NCBI RefSeq assembly: GCF_010671605.1
Contig: NZ_JAABOO010000002.1
Location: 434,001-498,000 of the forward strand
Reading direction: 5' to 3'
Origin: Leptobacterium flavescens
GTDB taxonomy: Bacteria; Bacteroidota; Bacteroidia; Flavobacteriales; Flavobacteriaceae
Length of the DNA stretch: 64,000 nt
A program made the translations under genes and the position numbers. The notes beneath the pieces are model-generated. The model saw only the letters and a list, made by a program, of their open reading frames with translations, was not told the origin of the DNA and made no database searches. This document shows positions 43,551-52,635 of this stretch, piece after piece. How positions within the stretch are numbered: the stretch's first letter is position 1; each line of letters begins with the position of its first letter.

Positions 43551-44132
43551 TTAAGAACTTATAAATTCAAAGGTCATTTTAAACCAATTATCCAAATAAA
43601 GCCTGTCGTGCGTCATTTTCATTCTGGAATATGCTCCGTAAATACCCGTGTGAATATATTCGGCCAGTTCCAGGGCGGAGTGATCGTCCCTGATCTCCCC
43701 TAGCAACTGTCCCTCCTTGATACAATCGGCAAGAAGGTACATCCAGTTCATGAATATTTTGTCTATCACCGTCGAAAGGGGTTTGTTCAAACCTCCTATT
43801 TCATTAGCCATATTGTTTAATATACATCCGCTAGCATATTGATCCTCTTCATTTTGACTGATGAGTTCTCTGTACAGATTTTTTAAACGGTTATAAGGTG
43901 AATGACGTTTATCGGACAGCATTTCGCTGATGAATTTCCCGGAATTCTCCCCGTAAAACTGCAGGACCTGCTGAGCAAAATCCTCTTTGGAGGCGAAAAA
44001 ATTGTAAAATGAACCTTTCGGTATATTTGCATTCTGCAGGATCGTATTGATCCCGACATTATGATATCCGTTTTTACGGATGGTATCGTAACCTATCTTC
44101 AGAATGTCCTTTTTTTGATATTTATAACCCAT
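43551..44132 (-). CDS. TetR/AcrR-family regulator
   Basis: A 193-residue repressor-type protein. The N-terminal helix-turn-helix (about 8-55) reads KKDILKIGYDTIRKNGYHNVGINTILQNANIPKGSFYNFFASKEDF, cut here into KGSFYNFF as the recognition-helix hallmark. The C-terminal ligand domain (about 75-190) resembles the YxaF/LmrA-like branch. Stands alone between the nitroreductase and the cysteine-synthesis genes; a palindrome at 44219-44232 in its upstream region could be its operator. Confidence 0.88.
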   Translation of the reverse strand: MGYKYQKKDILKIGYDTIRKNGYHNVGINTILQNANIPKGSFYNFFASKEDFAQQVLQFYGENSGKFISEMLSDKRHSPYNRLKNLYRELISQNEEDQYASGCILNNMANEIGGLNKPLSTVIDKIFMNWMYLLADCIKEGQLLGEIRDDHSALELAEYIHTGIYGAYSRMKMTHDRLYLDNWFKMTFEFISS

Positions 44133-44218
44133 ATAACTGAATCTGTTAGCAATATAAAAATTAGACTGATTGGTTTAATTAAAAAAATGTTAAATAAGCT
44201 ATTTATTGCCTAAAAGCT

Positions 44219-44232
44219 TGTCAGTTCTGACA
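44219..44232. promoter_or_regulatory. Palindrome TGTCAG-TT-CTGACA
   Basis: Perfect 6-base arms around a 2-base centre in the 202-base gap between the divergent TetR gene and cysE. Could bind the TetR protein or a sulfur regulator. A second dyad (GACTAAGTTAAGTC, 44282-44295) lies 40 bases before the cysE start. Confidence 0.35.
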
Positions 44233-44334
44233 TTATTAGCCTACTTTTAATCATTCAAATTGTAGTTTTAATCAAAAAACCCGACTAAGTTAAGTCCTTT
44301 TGAAAAACTACAACTGCTAGAAAAAGAAAAAACA

Positions 44335-45126
44335 ATGGACAAGTCAACCATTATCAAAAATATCGTGAAGCAGAAACAACGGCCACATTTAAAGTTCCGG
44401 CTGAAAAAAGAAACGGAGTTGTTCACCGATCAGTTGTTTTACACTCTCTTTGATGCCGAAACCGATGTTGAAACCCATTTGTCCCTTTTGGAAAAGCAAT
44501 TTACCGAACTGGTAGAGCTTGCCTGCTGGGACCAGCTTAACTATTGCACCAAGATCTGGAACAAATATGTGGAAAAACTTCCCGAGATCCTGGAAAAGCT
44601 GAATCTCGATGCAGTGGCGATCTATGAAAATGACCCGGCTTCCAATTCCATTGAAGAGGTTTACCTGGCCTACCCCGGCTTCTTTGCCATAGCCATTTAT
44701 CGTTTAAGCCATGAATTTTACAAGATCGGTTTACCGCTTATCCCTCGTTTAATGACCGAATACGCTCATAAACTTACGGGAGTGGATATCAATCCGGGAG
44801 CTCAGATAGGCAGATCTTTCTTTATCGATCATGCCACAGGTATTGTTATAGGCGAAACAGCCGTTATTAAAGACAATGTCAAGATCTATCAGGGGGTAAC
44901 CCTCGGGGCTTTAAGCGTATCCAAAAACCTGAAGAACATTAAAAGGCATCCCACGGTAGAAGACAATGTTACAATTTACGCCAATGCCATCATCCTCGGA
45001 GGTGAAACGGTTATAGGTGCTAACAGTATCATTGGAGGAAGTGCCTGGTTGACGAGTTCTGTTCCGGAAAACTCCATCGTATACCACGATCCGGAAATAA
45101 AAATTAAAAATGCTATCCATGAATAA
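44335..45126 (+). CDS. cysE: Serine O-acetyltransferase
   Basis: A 263-residue enzyme that makes O-acetylserine from serine and acetyl-CoA, the first step of cysteine synthesis. It has an N-terminal helical domain and a left-handed beta helix of hexapeptide repeats (about 155-245): GVDINPGAQIGRSFFIDHATGIVIG, KIYQGVTLGAL, and IIGGSAWLTSSVPENS, with the catalytic HATG. It overlaps the cysteine synthase gene, giving an EpsC-type pair. Confidence 0.93.
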   Translation: MDKSTIIKNIVKQKQRPHLKFRLKKETELFTDQLFYTLFDAETDVETHLSLLEKQFTELVELACWDQLNYCTKIWNKYVEKLPEILEKLNLDAVAIYENDPASNSIEEVYLAYPGFFAIAIYRLSHEFYKIGLPLIPRLMTEYAHKLTGVDINPGAQIGRSFFIDHATGIVIGETAVIKDNVKIYQGVTLGALSVSKNLKNIKRHPTVEDNVTIYANAIILGGETVIGANSIIGGSAWLTSSVPENSIVYHDPEIKIKNAIHE

Positions 45127-46006
45127 GAAAATTGTTGACCAGATTGGCAACACTCCCCTTGTAAAAGTTAATAAACTTCAGACTAATCCAAATATAAGCC
45201 TCTATCTGAAACTGGAAGGAAACAATCCCGGCGGAAGCGTAAAGGACAGGGCTGCTTACAATATGATCAGCAGCGCCCTGGAAAGAGGCGATATAGATAA
45301 AAACACCAAACTTATTGAGGCAACCAGTGGTAACACAGGTATTGCACTGGCTATGATAGCCGGGATCTTCGGCCTGGATATAGAACTGGTTATGCCTGAG
45401 AATTCCACCAAGGAAAGGGTACAGACCATGAGGGCCTACGGTGCCAAGGTAACCCTGACCAGTTCAGATGTTGGGATAGAAGGCTCCAGAGATTATGCGG
45501 AGGCCAAGGTAAAGAACGAAGGTTACTTTATGCTGAATCAGTTCGGGAACGATGATAACTGGAGAGCTCATTACAAAACCACCGCTCCTGAGATCTGGAG
45601 GGATACCGAAGGGAAAATAACCCATTTTGTCTCCTCTATGGGAACGACAGGTACCATCATGGGGACTTCTACTTTTATGAAGGAAAAGAAACCGGAAGTT
45701 CAGATCGTCGGGGTGCAGCCCACAGATGATTCCAGAATACCCGGAATACGCAAATGGCCCGTAGAATACCTTCCGAGGATCTTTGATGCTTCCAAAGTAG
45801 ATAAGGTTATTGAGGTAAGTGAGCAGGATGCCCGTCAGATGGCTAAAAAACTGGCCAAGGAAGAAGGGATCTTTGCCGGGATGAGTAGCGGAGGAGCAAT
45901 TTCTGCAGCTCTGAAACTCTGCGAGGAGCTGGAAGAAGGCGTTGTAGTGGCCATTATCTGCGACAGAGGCGACAGATATTTGTCTTCCGACCTCTTTGAC
46001 GAATAA
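45119..46006 (+). CDS. cysM: Cysteine synthase B (O-acetylserine sulfhydrylase)
   Basis: A 295-residue PLP enzyme that joins O-acetylserine and sulfide. Motifs: LEGNNPGGSVKDRAAY with the Schiff-base Lys (SVKDR), ATSGNTGIALA, the phosphate cup SSMGTTGTIMGT and FAGMSSGGAISAAL. NNPGGSVKDR is typical of the CysM branch. The ATG at 45119 is chosen: it overlaps the cysE stop; an ATG at 45110 would add three residues. Confidence 0.93.
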   Translation: MNKKIVDQIGNTPLVKVNKLQTNPNISLYLKLEGNNPGGSVKDRAAYNMISSALERGDIDKNTKLIEATSGNTGIALAMIAGIFGLDIELVMPENSTKERVQTMRAYGAKVTLTSSDVGIEGSRDYAEAKVKNEGYFMLNQFGNDDNWRAHYKTTAPEIWRDTEGKITHFVSSMGTTGTIMGTSTFMKEKKPEVQIVGVQPTDDSRIPGIRKWPVEYLPRIFDASKVDKVIEVSEQDARQMAKKLAKEEGIFAGMSSGGAISAALKLCEELEEGVVVAIICDRGDRYLSSDLFDE

Positions 46007-46018
46007 ACTCCTGATCGT

Positions 46019-46045
46019 CCGGCTAAAGCCGTTTATTTGCTTTTT
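46019..46045 (+). terminator. Weak hairpin after cysM
   Basis: CGGCT (46020-46024) and AGCCG (46027-46031) form a short stem followed, after a T-rich stretch, by TTTTTT. It sits at the convergent junction with the TruA-like gene. Confidence 0.35.
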
Positions 46046-46827
46046 TGGAAATCAAAGCTCAGTTTGTGCAAATGCAGACCCGAAGCCGGGGCAATATAGC
46101 GCACCAGTTGCTCGCTGCCGGGCTTTAAGCTGTTTTTTATAAAATCCAGATCGATCTCTCCTTTCCCAAGAAGGACAAGAGCTCCCATCATTAATCTTAC
46201 CTGGTAGCGCATAAAACCCTTGCCGGAGACTTTAAGGATATAGCTCTTTTCCGGGAAAAAACTGGCAGTAAACTCGGTATTCGGGATCAATTCACATAAA
46301 AAGACCTCCCGCTCAAAGTCTGTCTGTTCGGAGGGACGGGCACAATAGCTCCTGAAATAATGACGGCCTTCAAACAAACGTGCGCCCTCTTTCATGATCT
46401 CGATATCCAGAGGCGATTGAAAATTAGCCATAAAGGCTGAACAAAAAGGGTGATTTTTAGAGGGAAAGGAAAACAAATACCTGTATTCCTTAAAATCCAC
46501 ATCCTGAATGATATTGAATTTTTTATTTACCTGGGCAATGCTAATCGCTTTAATGTCAGAAGGTAAATTTACATTTAAGAGTTTCAGGAAATCTTCTGTG
46601 TTTTCAATAGGCGTTTCATCTATAAACAATTCCACTCCGGCTTCAAGTGCCGATACCATCGCATCGGTCCTGCTGGCACCAAGTGTCTTGAACTTCACAT
46701 CCCCCAGGATGAATTTCAGTGTTTTATCTATTCTTTCGTGTATGGTTTTCAGCTTGGGTTGCTTCTGCCATCCGTGGTAGCGAAACCCCAGGAACTGTAT
46801 ACCGATCAAATAATAATAACGCTTCAA
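46033..46827 (-). CDS. tRNA pseudouridine synthase A-like protein
   Basis: A 264-residue TruA-family enzyme. It starts with YYYLIGIQFLGFRYHGWQKQP, has the catalytic Asp in LGASRTDAMVSAL (TruA proper has GRTDAGVHA), and the family segments LFEGRHYFRSYC and SGKGFMRYQVRLMMGALV. The altered active-site loop (SRTDAMVSA) suggests a paralogue rather than the standard TruA, but the catalytic Asp is kept. Probable target: U in tRNA; site unknown. Confidence 0.85.
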   Translation of the reverse strand: MKRYYYLIGIQFLGFRYHGWQKQPKLKTIHERIDKTLKFILGDVKFKTLGASRTDAMVSALEAGVELFIDETPIENTEDFLKLLNVNLPSDIKAISIAQVNKKFNIIQDVDFKEYRYLFSFPSKNHPFCSAFMANFQSPLDIEIMKEGARLFEGRHYFRSYCARPSEQTDFEREVFLCELIPNTEFTASFFPEKSYILKVSGKGFMRYQVRLMMGALVLLGKGEIDLDFIKNSLKPGSEQLVRYIAPASGLHLHKLSFDFQKSK

Positions 46828-46868
46828 GATATTTTGGTTTTATAAACTAATGCAAAAGTGGTTAAATT

Positions 46869-47957
46869 TTATGCACTACCAAGTTTATTCTGATATTCTT
46901 TAGGGGTCATCCCCTCTAATTGCTTAAAAACACGAAAAAACGTGGCATTCGACTGAAAGCCCACCATAGATGATATTCCTACCAGGCTGTACGATCTGTT
47001 GGATTCCTGCCCTAATAACTCTTTAAACTCCTCTACCCTCAGCTTATTGATGAATTCCTTGAAGTTCGTGTCGTATTCCTGTTTCAGGTATATTCTCAGT
47101 ACATTTTTAGACACCTCCAGTTCCTGTGCAGCTTTATCTATGGTCAGTCCCGGTTCCCTGAAGATCTTATCTTCGTAAAAACTCTTATGAAAAACCCGGG
47201 AGATATCGTGATCCTCATCTATATACCTGTCTTCCTTAAACAATTTGTTTTTGACAAAAAGAGCCCGGAAACGCTTGGATTCCGTAAGGGCAAACAAAAC
47301 CACATAGGTATTGACAATAAGGCTGACGGGAATAAAGAAATACCGGGACAAGAACAGGAAAAAATCGCCCATATTAAAAAAGAAGTTCGTTGAAATGGCG
47401 TAAACTGCTAAAACCAAAAAATAGGCGTTAAGACCAAAATAAAATATCTTATAACGCTTTCTGACATCTGGTTTCAGGGAATCGTTGAGTTCTTTTCTGA
47501 ACAATAGTATCCCCAGGAACAGGAAATAAATAAGGAAAAACAGCTTAAAAGTTGCAAGGATATTTACAACAACAAAATAATTCTCAATATAGAATTCCTT
47601 AAAAAGTACTTTAATCCCAATATAAAACAGGTGCACCAGAAGAGGTCCCGAGAGGTGACTCAGGATAAACCGGTTGGAACCCCTGGATTCGTTGAGCAAA
47701 GCTATATACAAAAAAAGCAGAGGGCCGAAAAGCACATCCTTTCCTCCTCCTATCAGGATGGTGAGGAAAGCATTGACCTTGACGTAATTCCAAAAGAGAT
47801 TATTAAAAAACCCCAATCCCAATAAGAGGCAAAAGATCCCCAGCATGAGTGCTCTTTTCTCTCTTTTTAGTATTTTAAAGACCCCAATAAGGATGAGCTG
47901 AATACTTAAACAAAGGATAATACCATTGTAAATCTGGTCGGGGAACGCATTATTCAT
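46869..47957 (-). CDS. Membrane-bound AraC-family regulator
   Basis: A 362-residue protein with about seven or eight membrane helices (1-215) and a C-terminal AraC-type DNA-binding domain (about 255-358). The domain shows LTIDKAAQELEVSKNVLRIYLKQ for the first HTH and SLVGISSMVGFQSNATFFRVFKQLEGMTPKEYQ for the second. Membrane AraC proteins of this build are common in Bacteroidota, and their signals are mostly unknown. Alone between the TruA-like gene and a small-protein gene. Confidence 0.9.
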   Translation of the reverse strand: MNNAFPDQIYNGIILCLSIQLILIGVFKILKREKRALMLGIFCLLLGLGFFNNLFWNYVKVNAFLTILIGGGKDVLFGPLLFLYIALLNESRGSNRFILSHLSGPLLVHLFYIGIKVLFKEFYIENYFVVVNILATFKLFFLIYFLFLGILLFRKELNDSLKPDVRKRYKIFYFGLNAYFLVLAVYAISTNFFFNMGDFFLFLSRYFFIPVSLIVNTYVVLFALTESKRFRALFVKNKLFKEDRYIDEDHDISRVFHKSFYEDKIFREPGLTIDKAAQELEVSKNVLRIYLKQEYDTNFKEFINKLRVEEFKELLGQESNRSYSLVGISSMVGFQSNATFFRVFKQLEGMTPKEYQNKLGSA

Positions 47958-48166
47958 GCTAAAGGGGTTTGCTTATTTGTATTGAGTCCTAAAATAATAA
48001 AATTGTGGTTTTTTTGTAAGAATCCAGTGTTTTCGGTCAAAAAACATCTCAAGTAATTAGTTTTCAAAAGGTTATTAGAGAAGCGTAAATGCCTGTTACT
48101 GGCTTATTTAGATTAAAAACAAATAAGTTTAACGCTTTGTTAGGAAAAGAACTGTTAAATTTTGAA

Positions 48167-48174
48167 TACTTTTG
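48167..48174 (+). promoter_or_regulatory. -7 box of the 73-residue gene
   Basis: TACTTTTG fits TAnnTTTG. A TTTG at 48136-48139 is the only upstream TTTG nearby but is 27 bases away, longer than usual. A start here would put transcription after 48174, which rules out the longer reading frame from 48162. Confidence 0.4.
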
Positions 48175-48221
48175 TATATTTATTTAACATACCGAAGGGT
48201 ATAATAAGAATATTTTATTTT

Positions 48222-48443
48222 ATGGGAAGACCGGCAACAAAGCCAATTCGTTTTAAGGATGGCTTTTATATAGAGATAAGGAATAAAGGTTCTAAAACAA
48301 GCGGAATAAAACTCAGAAGAGATACAGAAAAGCAGATGCAACAAAGCATCAAGGAGTACGAAAGAACTAAAGACGTTATTGTTTTAGGCGAATCCAAAAA
48401 TGGTAAATGGGTAAATGAGCTTGTTAAAGCAAAGCAGGACTAG
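48222..48443 (+). CDS. Small conserved hypothetical protein
   Basis: A 73-residue basic protein (MGRPATKPIRFKDGFYIEIR), read from the ATG at 48222. It has RNKGSKTSGIKLRRDTEKQM and ends GKWVNELVKAKQD. It seems to belong to a small flavobacterial family, but I cannot name a function. The basic strand-rich start suggests a nucleic-acid or ribosome role. It is convergent with hisIE, and the two stop codons are 3 bases apart inside one hairpin. Confidence 0.75.
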   Translation: MGRPATKPIRFKDGFYIEIRNKGSKTSGIKLRRDTEKQMQQSIKEYERTKDVIVLGESKNGKWVNELVKAKQD

Positions 48444-48460
48444 ACCTTAGTGCCTGCTTT
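48431..48460. terminator. Shared bidirectional terminator with both stop codons in its loop
   Basis: AAAGCAGG (48431-48438) and CCTGCTTT (48453-48460) are perfect 8-base arms. TTAA follows on the + strand and CTTTAAC on the - strand. The stop codons of the small-protein gene (48441-48443) and of hisIE (48447-48449) both lie in the 14-base loop. Confidence 0.6.
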
Positions 48461-49043
48461 TTAATACATCTACAATATCCTGCAGCTTATATCCTTTAGC
48501 CTGCAACAGTATTAAATAGTGAAACAGGAGGTCAGCACTTTCATTCAGAAAGAGCTCGTCATTTTTATCCATAGCCTCGATCACAGTTTCAACAGCCTCC
48601 TCACCTACTTTCTGTGCTATCTTGTTTATTCCTTTCCTGAAAAGGGATGCCACATAGCTATTCTGATCCGAAGCATTTTCTTTTCTATTGGTTATGATCG
48701 CTTCCAGCTGAGTGACAAATCCGTAGTCCTGAATATTTTCTTCTCCCCAGCAACTATCCGTTCCTTTGTGACAGGTTGGCCCTACCGGGAGAACACTTAC
48801 CAACAGACTGTCATTGTCACAATCTGCTTTTATCGCTACCAGGTTCAGGAAATTCCCGCTTTCCTCTCCTTTGGTCCATAAACGTTGCTTGGAGCGACTG
48901 AAAAAAGTTACTTTTTCCGTTTCCAATGTCTTCTTATATGCCTCTTCATTCATATATCCCAGCATCAGCACATTTTTAGTGATGGCATCCTGGACAATAG
49001 CCGGCACGAGTCCGTCCGTATTTTTTGAGAAGTCTATTTCCAC
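48447..49043 (-). CDS. hisI: Bifunctional phosphoribosyl-AMP cyclohydrolase / phosphoribosyl-ATP pyrophosphatase
   Basis: A 198-residue HisIE fusion for steps 2 and 3 of histidine synthesis. The HisI part (about 1-105) has MLGYMNEEAYKKTLE, FFSRSKQRLWTKGEESGN and the zinc-binding DCDND and GPTCHKGTDSCW. The HisE part (about 110-195) has SYVASLFRKGINKIAQKVGEEAVETVIEA, with the EEAVE metal motif. Last gene of the operon, 24 bases after hisF. Confidence 0.95.
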   Translation of the reverse strand: MEIDFSKNTDGLVPAIVQDAITKNVLMLGYMNEEAYKKTLETEKVTFFSRSKQRLWTKGEESGNFLNLVAIKADCDNDSLLVSVLPVGPTCHKGTDSCWGEENIQDYGFVTQLEAIITNRKENASDQNSYVASLFRKGINKIAQKVGEEAVETVIEAMDKNDELFLNESADLLFHYLILLQAKGYKLQDIVDVLKSRH

Positions 49044-49067
49044 TTTTATTTTGTTTTATCCGGTATC

Positions 49068-49823
49068 TTAAAGGCGTACCGGGATCTTGTTTTCGTTTAA
49101 TTCTTCTTTTAAATCTCTTATTTCGATCTCCTTAAAGTGAAAAACACTTGCTGCCAGTGCGGCATCGGCTTTTCCTTCCTTAAAGGTATCGATAAAATGC
49201 TGAACCTTTCCGGCTCCTCCGGATGCAATGACCGGAATATTAAGCTCTTCCGACAATCTGGCCAGGGCTTTATTCGCAAAGCCGTCCTTGGTCCCGTCGT
49301 TATCCATAGAAGTAAAAAGTATCTCCCCGGCACCTCTTTCTTCAACTTCCTTTGCCCACTCAAATAAATTGAGTTCTGTAGGCACCTTACCTCCTACCAG
49401 GTGTACTTTCCACTCACCGTCTATTTGTTTGGCATCTATAGCCACAACAATACACTGAGAGCCGAATTTGGCGACCAGCCTGTTGATCAGTTCCGGGTCT
49501 CTTACAGCCGACGAGTTTATCGAAACCTTATCTGCACCGCATTTCAGCAGAACGTCCACATCTTCCACAGAGGAGATCCCTCCTCCTACCGTAAAAGGGA
49601 TATTTACCTTTTCCGCAACCCGCAAAACCAGATCTGCCAGGGTCTTTCTCCTTTCTTCCGTAGCTGAAATATCCAGGAATACCAGTTCGTCAGCTCCTTT
49701 TTCGGCATAGATCGCCGCAAGCTCCACCGGATCTCCCGCGTCTCTCAGATCTACAAAATTCACCCCTTTAACGGTTCGCCCGTTCTTGATATCGAGGCAG
49801 GGAATAATTCTTTTAGTAAGCAT
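49068..49823 (-). CDS. hisF: Imidazole glycerol phosphate synthase, cyclase subunit
   Basis: A 251-residue TIM barrel that, with HisH ammonia, makes IGP and AICAR. It starts [20 protein letters not shown] with the catalytic Asp11 and has [13 protein letters not shown] with the second catalytic Asp (about 130). Phosphate loops ASGGAG and VGGGISS are present. 19 bases after hisA. Confidence 0.96.
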   Translation of the reverse strand: MLTKRIIPCLDIKNGRTVKGVNFVDLRDAGDPVELAAIYAEKGADELVFLDISATEERRKTLADLVLRVAEKVNIPFTVGGGISSVEDVDVLLKCGADKVSINSSAVRDPELINRLVAKFGSQCIVVAIDAKQIDGEWKVHLVGGKVPTELNLFEWAKEVEERGAGEILFTSMDNDGTKDGFANKALARLSEELNIPVIASGGAGKVQHFIDTFKEGKADAALAASVFHFKEIEIRDLKEELNENKIPVRL

Positions 49824-49842
49824 TTTATCTTTTTCTTTTAGC

Positions 49843-50568
49843 TTATTGTGCTATAATGTAATTTTCCAGTTGTTTAAGGGCTATCCGTCCTTCATAGATA
49901 GCCTTACCGATGATCGTGCCTTCACAGCCTATTTCGGCCAGTTTCGGCAGTTCATCAAAATGGGATATTCCTCCGGATGCAATTAATTTAACCCCTTCGG
50001 TTTCCCTTAGTATCTTTTGATACAGATCAAAGGCCGGCCCTTCCAGCATGCCGTCCTTACTGATGTCGGTACAGATCACATATCCTATCCCTTCCTTACG
50101 ATAAGAGCGGATAAAGGGAATAAGTTCCCGATCCGATTCCTCCTGCCATCCGCTTACCGCTATCTTCTCATTGTTGGCATCGGCCCCGAGAATGATCTTC
50201 TCATCCCCGTATTTTTTTATCCATTCCTTAAAGGTTGCAGGTTCTTTTACCGCGATGCTGCCTCCTGTTATCTGGGAAGCTCCGCTCTCAAAAGCGATCC
50301 GAAGGTCCTCATCGGACTTTAATCCCCCTCCAAAATCGATTTTAAGGCTGGTTTTAGAGGCTATCTGCTCCAGTACCCTGTGGTTTACTATATGCTTGCT
50401 TTTCGCCCCGTCAAGGTCAACCAAATGAAGATACTGTATTCCGTGATCCTCAAATTCTTTGGCTACTTCCAGGGGGTTTTCGTTATAGATCTTTTTGGTG
50501 TTATAGTCGCCTTTTGATAAGCGAACACATTTACCTTCTATAATATCTATGGCCGGTATAATTCTCAT
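49843..50568 (-). CDS. hisA: ProFAR isomerase
   Basis: A 241-residue TIM-barrel isomerase of histidine synthesis. [22 protein letters not shown] has the catalytic Asp8, [10 protein letters not shown] holds the second catalytic Asp, and IASGGIS the phosphate loop. It is 14 bases downstream of the cupin gene in the operon. Confidence 0.95.
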   Translation of the reverse strand: MRIIPAIDIIEGKCVRLSKGDYNTKKIYNENPLEVAKEFEDHGIQYLHLVDLDGAKSKHIVNHRVLEQIASKTSLKIDFGGGLKSDEDLRIAFESGASQITGGSIAVKEPATFKEWIKKYGDEKIILGADANNEKIAVSGWQEESDRELIPFIRSYRKEGIGYVICTDISKDGMLEGPAFDLYQKILRETEGVKLIASGGISHFDELPKLAEIGCEGTIIGKAIYEGRIALKQLENYIIAQ

Positions 50569-50582
50569 AAATTCCTTAATCT

Positions 50583-50909
50583 TTAGGATTCATCTCCCAT
50601 TACGTCATTATCTATGGTCTCAAAACACAGAATGGTGGTTCTGACATTCGAACGCGTTCTGTGCATTACATTTTTGGGGACTTTGATCATCTGCCCTTCG
50701 GTAAGTTCTTCCGTCCGGTCCTCAAAATCAACAAAGAGCTGCCCGCTGATCACATAGAAGAATTCATCGCTTTTACTGTGTTTATGCCAGAAAAAATCTT
50801 TTTCCAGTACGCTTAAGCGCACCACATGATCATTGATCTCACTCACAGGAAAGTTCTTCCACTTTTCCGTGATCCCCTCCGTAAGTTGGTTTACATCCAG
50901 TTTTTCCAT
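50583..50909 (-). CDS. Small cupin protein inserted in the his operon
   Basis: A 108-residue single-domain cupin. It has the metal-binding motif [22 protein letters not shown] in the shape HxH-x(4)-E, and a second motif with PKNVMHRTR. It is not one of the known histidine enzymes. Gaps of 3 bases to hisH and 14 to hisA show that it is cotranscribed. Role unknown; a metal- or sugar-phosphate-binding helper is possible. Confidence 0.85.
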   Translation of the reverse strand: MEKLDVNQLTEGITEKWKNFPVSEINDHVVRLSVLEKDFFWHKHSKSDEFFYVISGQLFVDFEDRTEELTEGQMIKVPKNVMHRTRSNVRTTILCFETIDNDVMGDES

Positions 50910-50912
50910 ATT

Positions 50913-51494
50913 CTATAATTCCAGAAAGTTCTTTAAAATCCTCGCTCCGGCTTCCCCGCTCTTTTCCGGGTGAAACTGTACCCCGTAAAAGTTATCTCTC
51001 TGCAGAGCTGAAGCGTATTCGGTCTCATAATCGGTTACGGCCACCGTATTTTCATTCTTCGGCGCATAAAAACTATGTACCAGATACATATGTTCTTTCT
51101 CGTCTATACCTTCAAAAAGAGGGGAATTCAGTTCTGTTATCTGGTTCCATCCTATCTGAGGGACTTTTGCAACCCCGGTGAATTTAACCACATCAATATC
51201 GTAGATCCCAAGGCCTTCCGTATTTCCTTCTTCGGAATAATTACACATAAGCTGCATTCCAAGGCAGATACCCAGTACCGGTTGTTTTAAATGCGGGATC
51301 AGTTTATCCAGCCCGGTTGCCCTCAGCTTTTGCATAGCGCTACTCGCTTCCCCCACACCGGGGAAAATAACCTTGTCTGCTGCCTTTATTTCTTCCGGAT
51401 CACTGCTGAGTGTTGCTTGATAGCCCAACCGCTGAATAGCAAATTTGATACTCTGAATGTTTCCGGCTCCGTAATCTATTATTACTATTTTCAT
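50913..51494 (-). CDS. hisH: Imidazole glycerol phosphate synthase, glutaminase subunit
   Basis: A 193-residue class I glutamine amidotransferase that delivers ammonia to HisF. It has IDYGAGNIQS, the nucleophile Cys in LGICLGMQLM (about residue 76-80) and His/Glu in YGVQFHPEKSG. Its partner HisF lies three genes downstream. 4 bases after hisB. Confidence 0.96.
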   Translation of the reverse strand: MKIVIIDYGAGNIQSIKFAIQRLGYQATLSSDPEEIKAADKVIFPGVGEASSAMQKLRATGLDKLIPHLKQPVLGICLGMQLMCNYSEEGNTEGLGIYDIDVVKFTGVAKVPQIGWNQITELNSPLFEGIDEKEHMYLVHSFYAPKNENTVAVTDYETEYASALQRDNFYGVQFHPEKSGEAGARILKNFLEL

Positions 51495-51498
51495 CAGT

Positions 51499-52632
51499 TT
51501 ACAATACTCCTTTTGTTGATGGTAAAATCATTTTTTCCGCATCCCGTTTTACCGCCATTTTTATCGACTTTGCGAAAGCTTTAAAAATAGCTTCGATCTT
51601 GTGGTGCTCATTCGTGCCTTCTGCCTTTATATTCAGGTTGGCTTTTGCCCCGTCTGTAAAGGACTTAAAGAAATGGAAGAACATCTCGGCAGGCATTTTT
51701 CCTATCATTTCCCTTTTAAATTCGGCTTCCCAGACCAACCAGTTCCTTCCACCGAAATCGATAGCTGCCTGTGCAAGGCAATCATCCATTGGCAGGCAAA
51801 AACCGTATCTTTCCATTCCCAGCTTATTGCCCAGGGCTTTGTTAAAAACCTCTCCCAGTGCAATGGCCGTATCTTCTATGGTGTGATGCTCATCTACTTC
51901 CAGATCGCCTTTAACGCTGATCTCGAGGTCCATTTGCCCGTGCCTGGCCAGCTGGTCCAGCATATGATCAAAAAAGGCTATCCCCGTATCTATTTTGCTT
52001 TTTCCGCTTCCGTCCAGGTTCAGAGCGATCTGAATATCGGTCTCGTTGGTCTTTCTGGAGATCTCCGCAGTTCGGTCGCTTAATTTCAGGAATTCATAGA
52101 TCTGTTTCCAGTCGTTGGTCTCCAACGCGATATAAGAATTGAGTTCTTCTCTTTTTACCGTTATCTCATCATTCCCGAGATAGGTTTCATCGTTGATGTA
52201 AATACCTTTTGCACTGAGGTTTTTGGCCAGTTCAATATCCGTTAGCCTGTCGCCGATCACAAAGGAATTCTCCAGGTCATATTCATCCGAAAAATAGGCG
52301 GTAAGAAGCCCTGTATTTGGTTTTCTGGTAGGTGCATTGTCTTTGGCAAAGGTCCTGTCTATAAAGATCTCCTTAAAAACAACTCCTTCATTTTTAAAGC
52401 TTTCCACGATAAAATCCTGTACAGGCCAGAAGGTGTCTTCCGGAAAGACATCGGTCCCCAAACCGTCCTGGTTGGTGATCATTACCAATTCGAAGTCCAG
52501 TTCGGCCGCTATTTTACCCAGATAGGTAAATGCCCCGGGGTAGAAAGCCAGTTTTTTGAAAGAATCTATCTGTTCGTCAGATGGCTCTCTGATGATCGTC
52601 CCGTCTCTATCTATAAATAAAACTTTTTTCAT
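51499..52632 (-). CDS. hisB: Bifunctional histidinol-phosphatase / IGP dehydratase
   Basis: A 377-residue fusion. The N-terminal HAD phosphatase (about 1-165) has [14 protein letters not shown] with the nucleophile Asp and [12 protein letters not shown]. The C-terminal IGP dehydratase (about 190-377) has [33 protein letters not shown] and a second [15 protein letters not shown] with the manganese-binding His/Glu. Order of the domains matches the enterobacterial-type hisB, which Bacteroidota share. Confidence 0.95.
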   Translation of the reverse strand: MKKVLFIDRDGTIIREPSDEQIDSFKKLAFYPGAFTYLGKIAAELDFELVMITNQDGLGTDVFPEDTFWPVQDFIVESFKNEGVVFKEIFIDRTFAKDNAPTRKPNTGLLTAYFSDEYDLENSFVIGDRLTDIELAKNLSAKGIYINDETYLGNDEITVKREELNSYIALETNDWKQIYEFLKLSDRTAEISRKTNETDIQIALNLDGSGKSKIDTGIAFFDHMLDQLARHGQMDLEISVKGDLEVDEHHTIEDTAIALGEVFNKALGNKLGMERYGFCLPMDDCLAQAAIDFGGRNWLVWEAEFKREMIGKMPAEMFFHFFKSFTDGAKANLNIKAEGTNEHHKIEAIFKAFAKSIKMAVKRDAEKMILPSTKGVL

Positions 52633-52635
52633 CTT

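Noticed and set aside
48162-48221. Longer N terminus for the 73-residue protein
   Set aside because: The added residues overlap a TAnnTTTG promoter box and are hydrophobic and unlike the rest.
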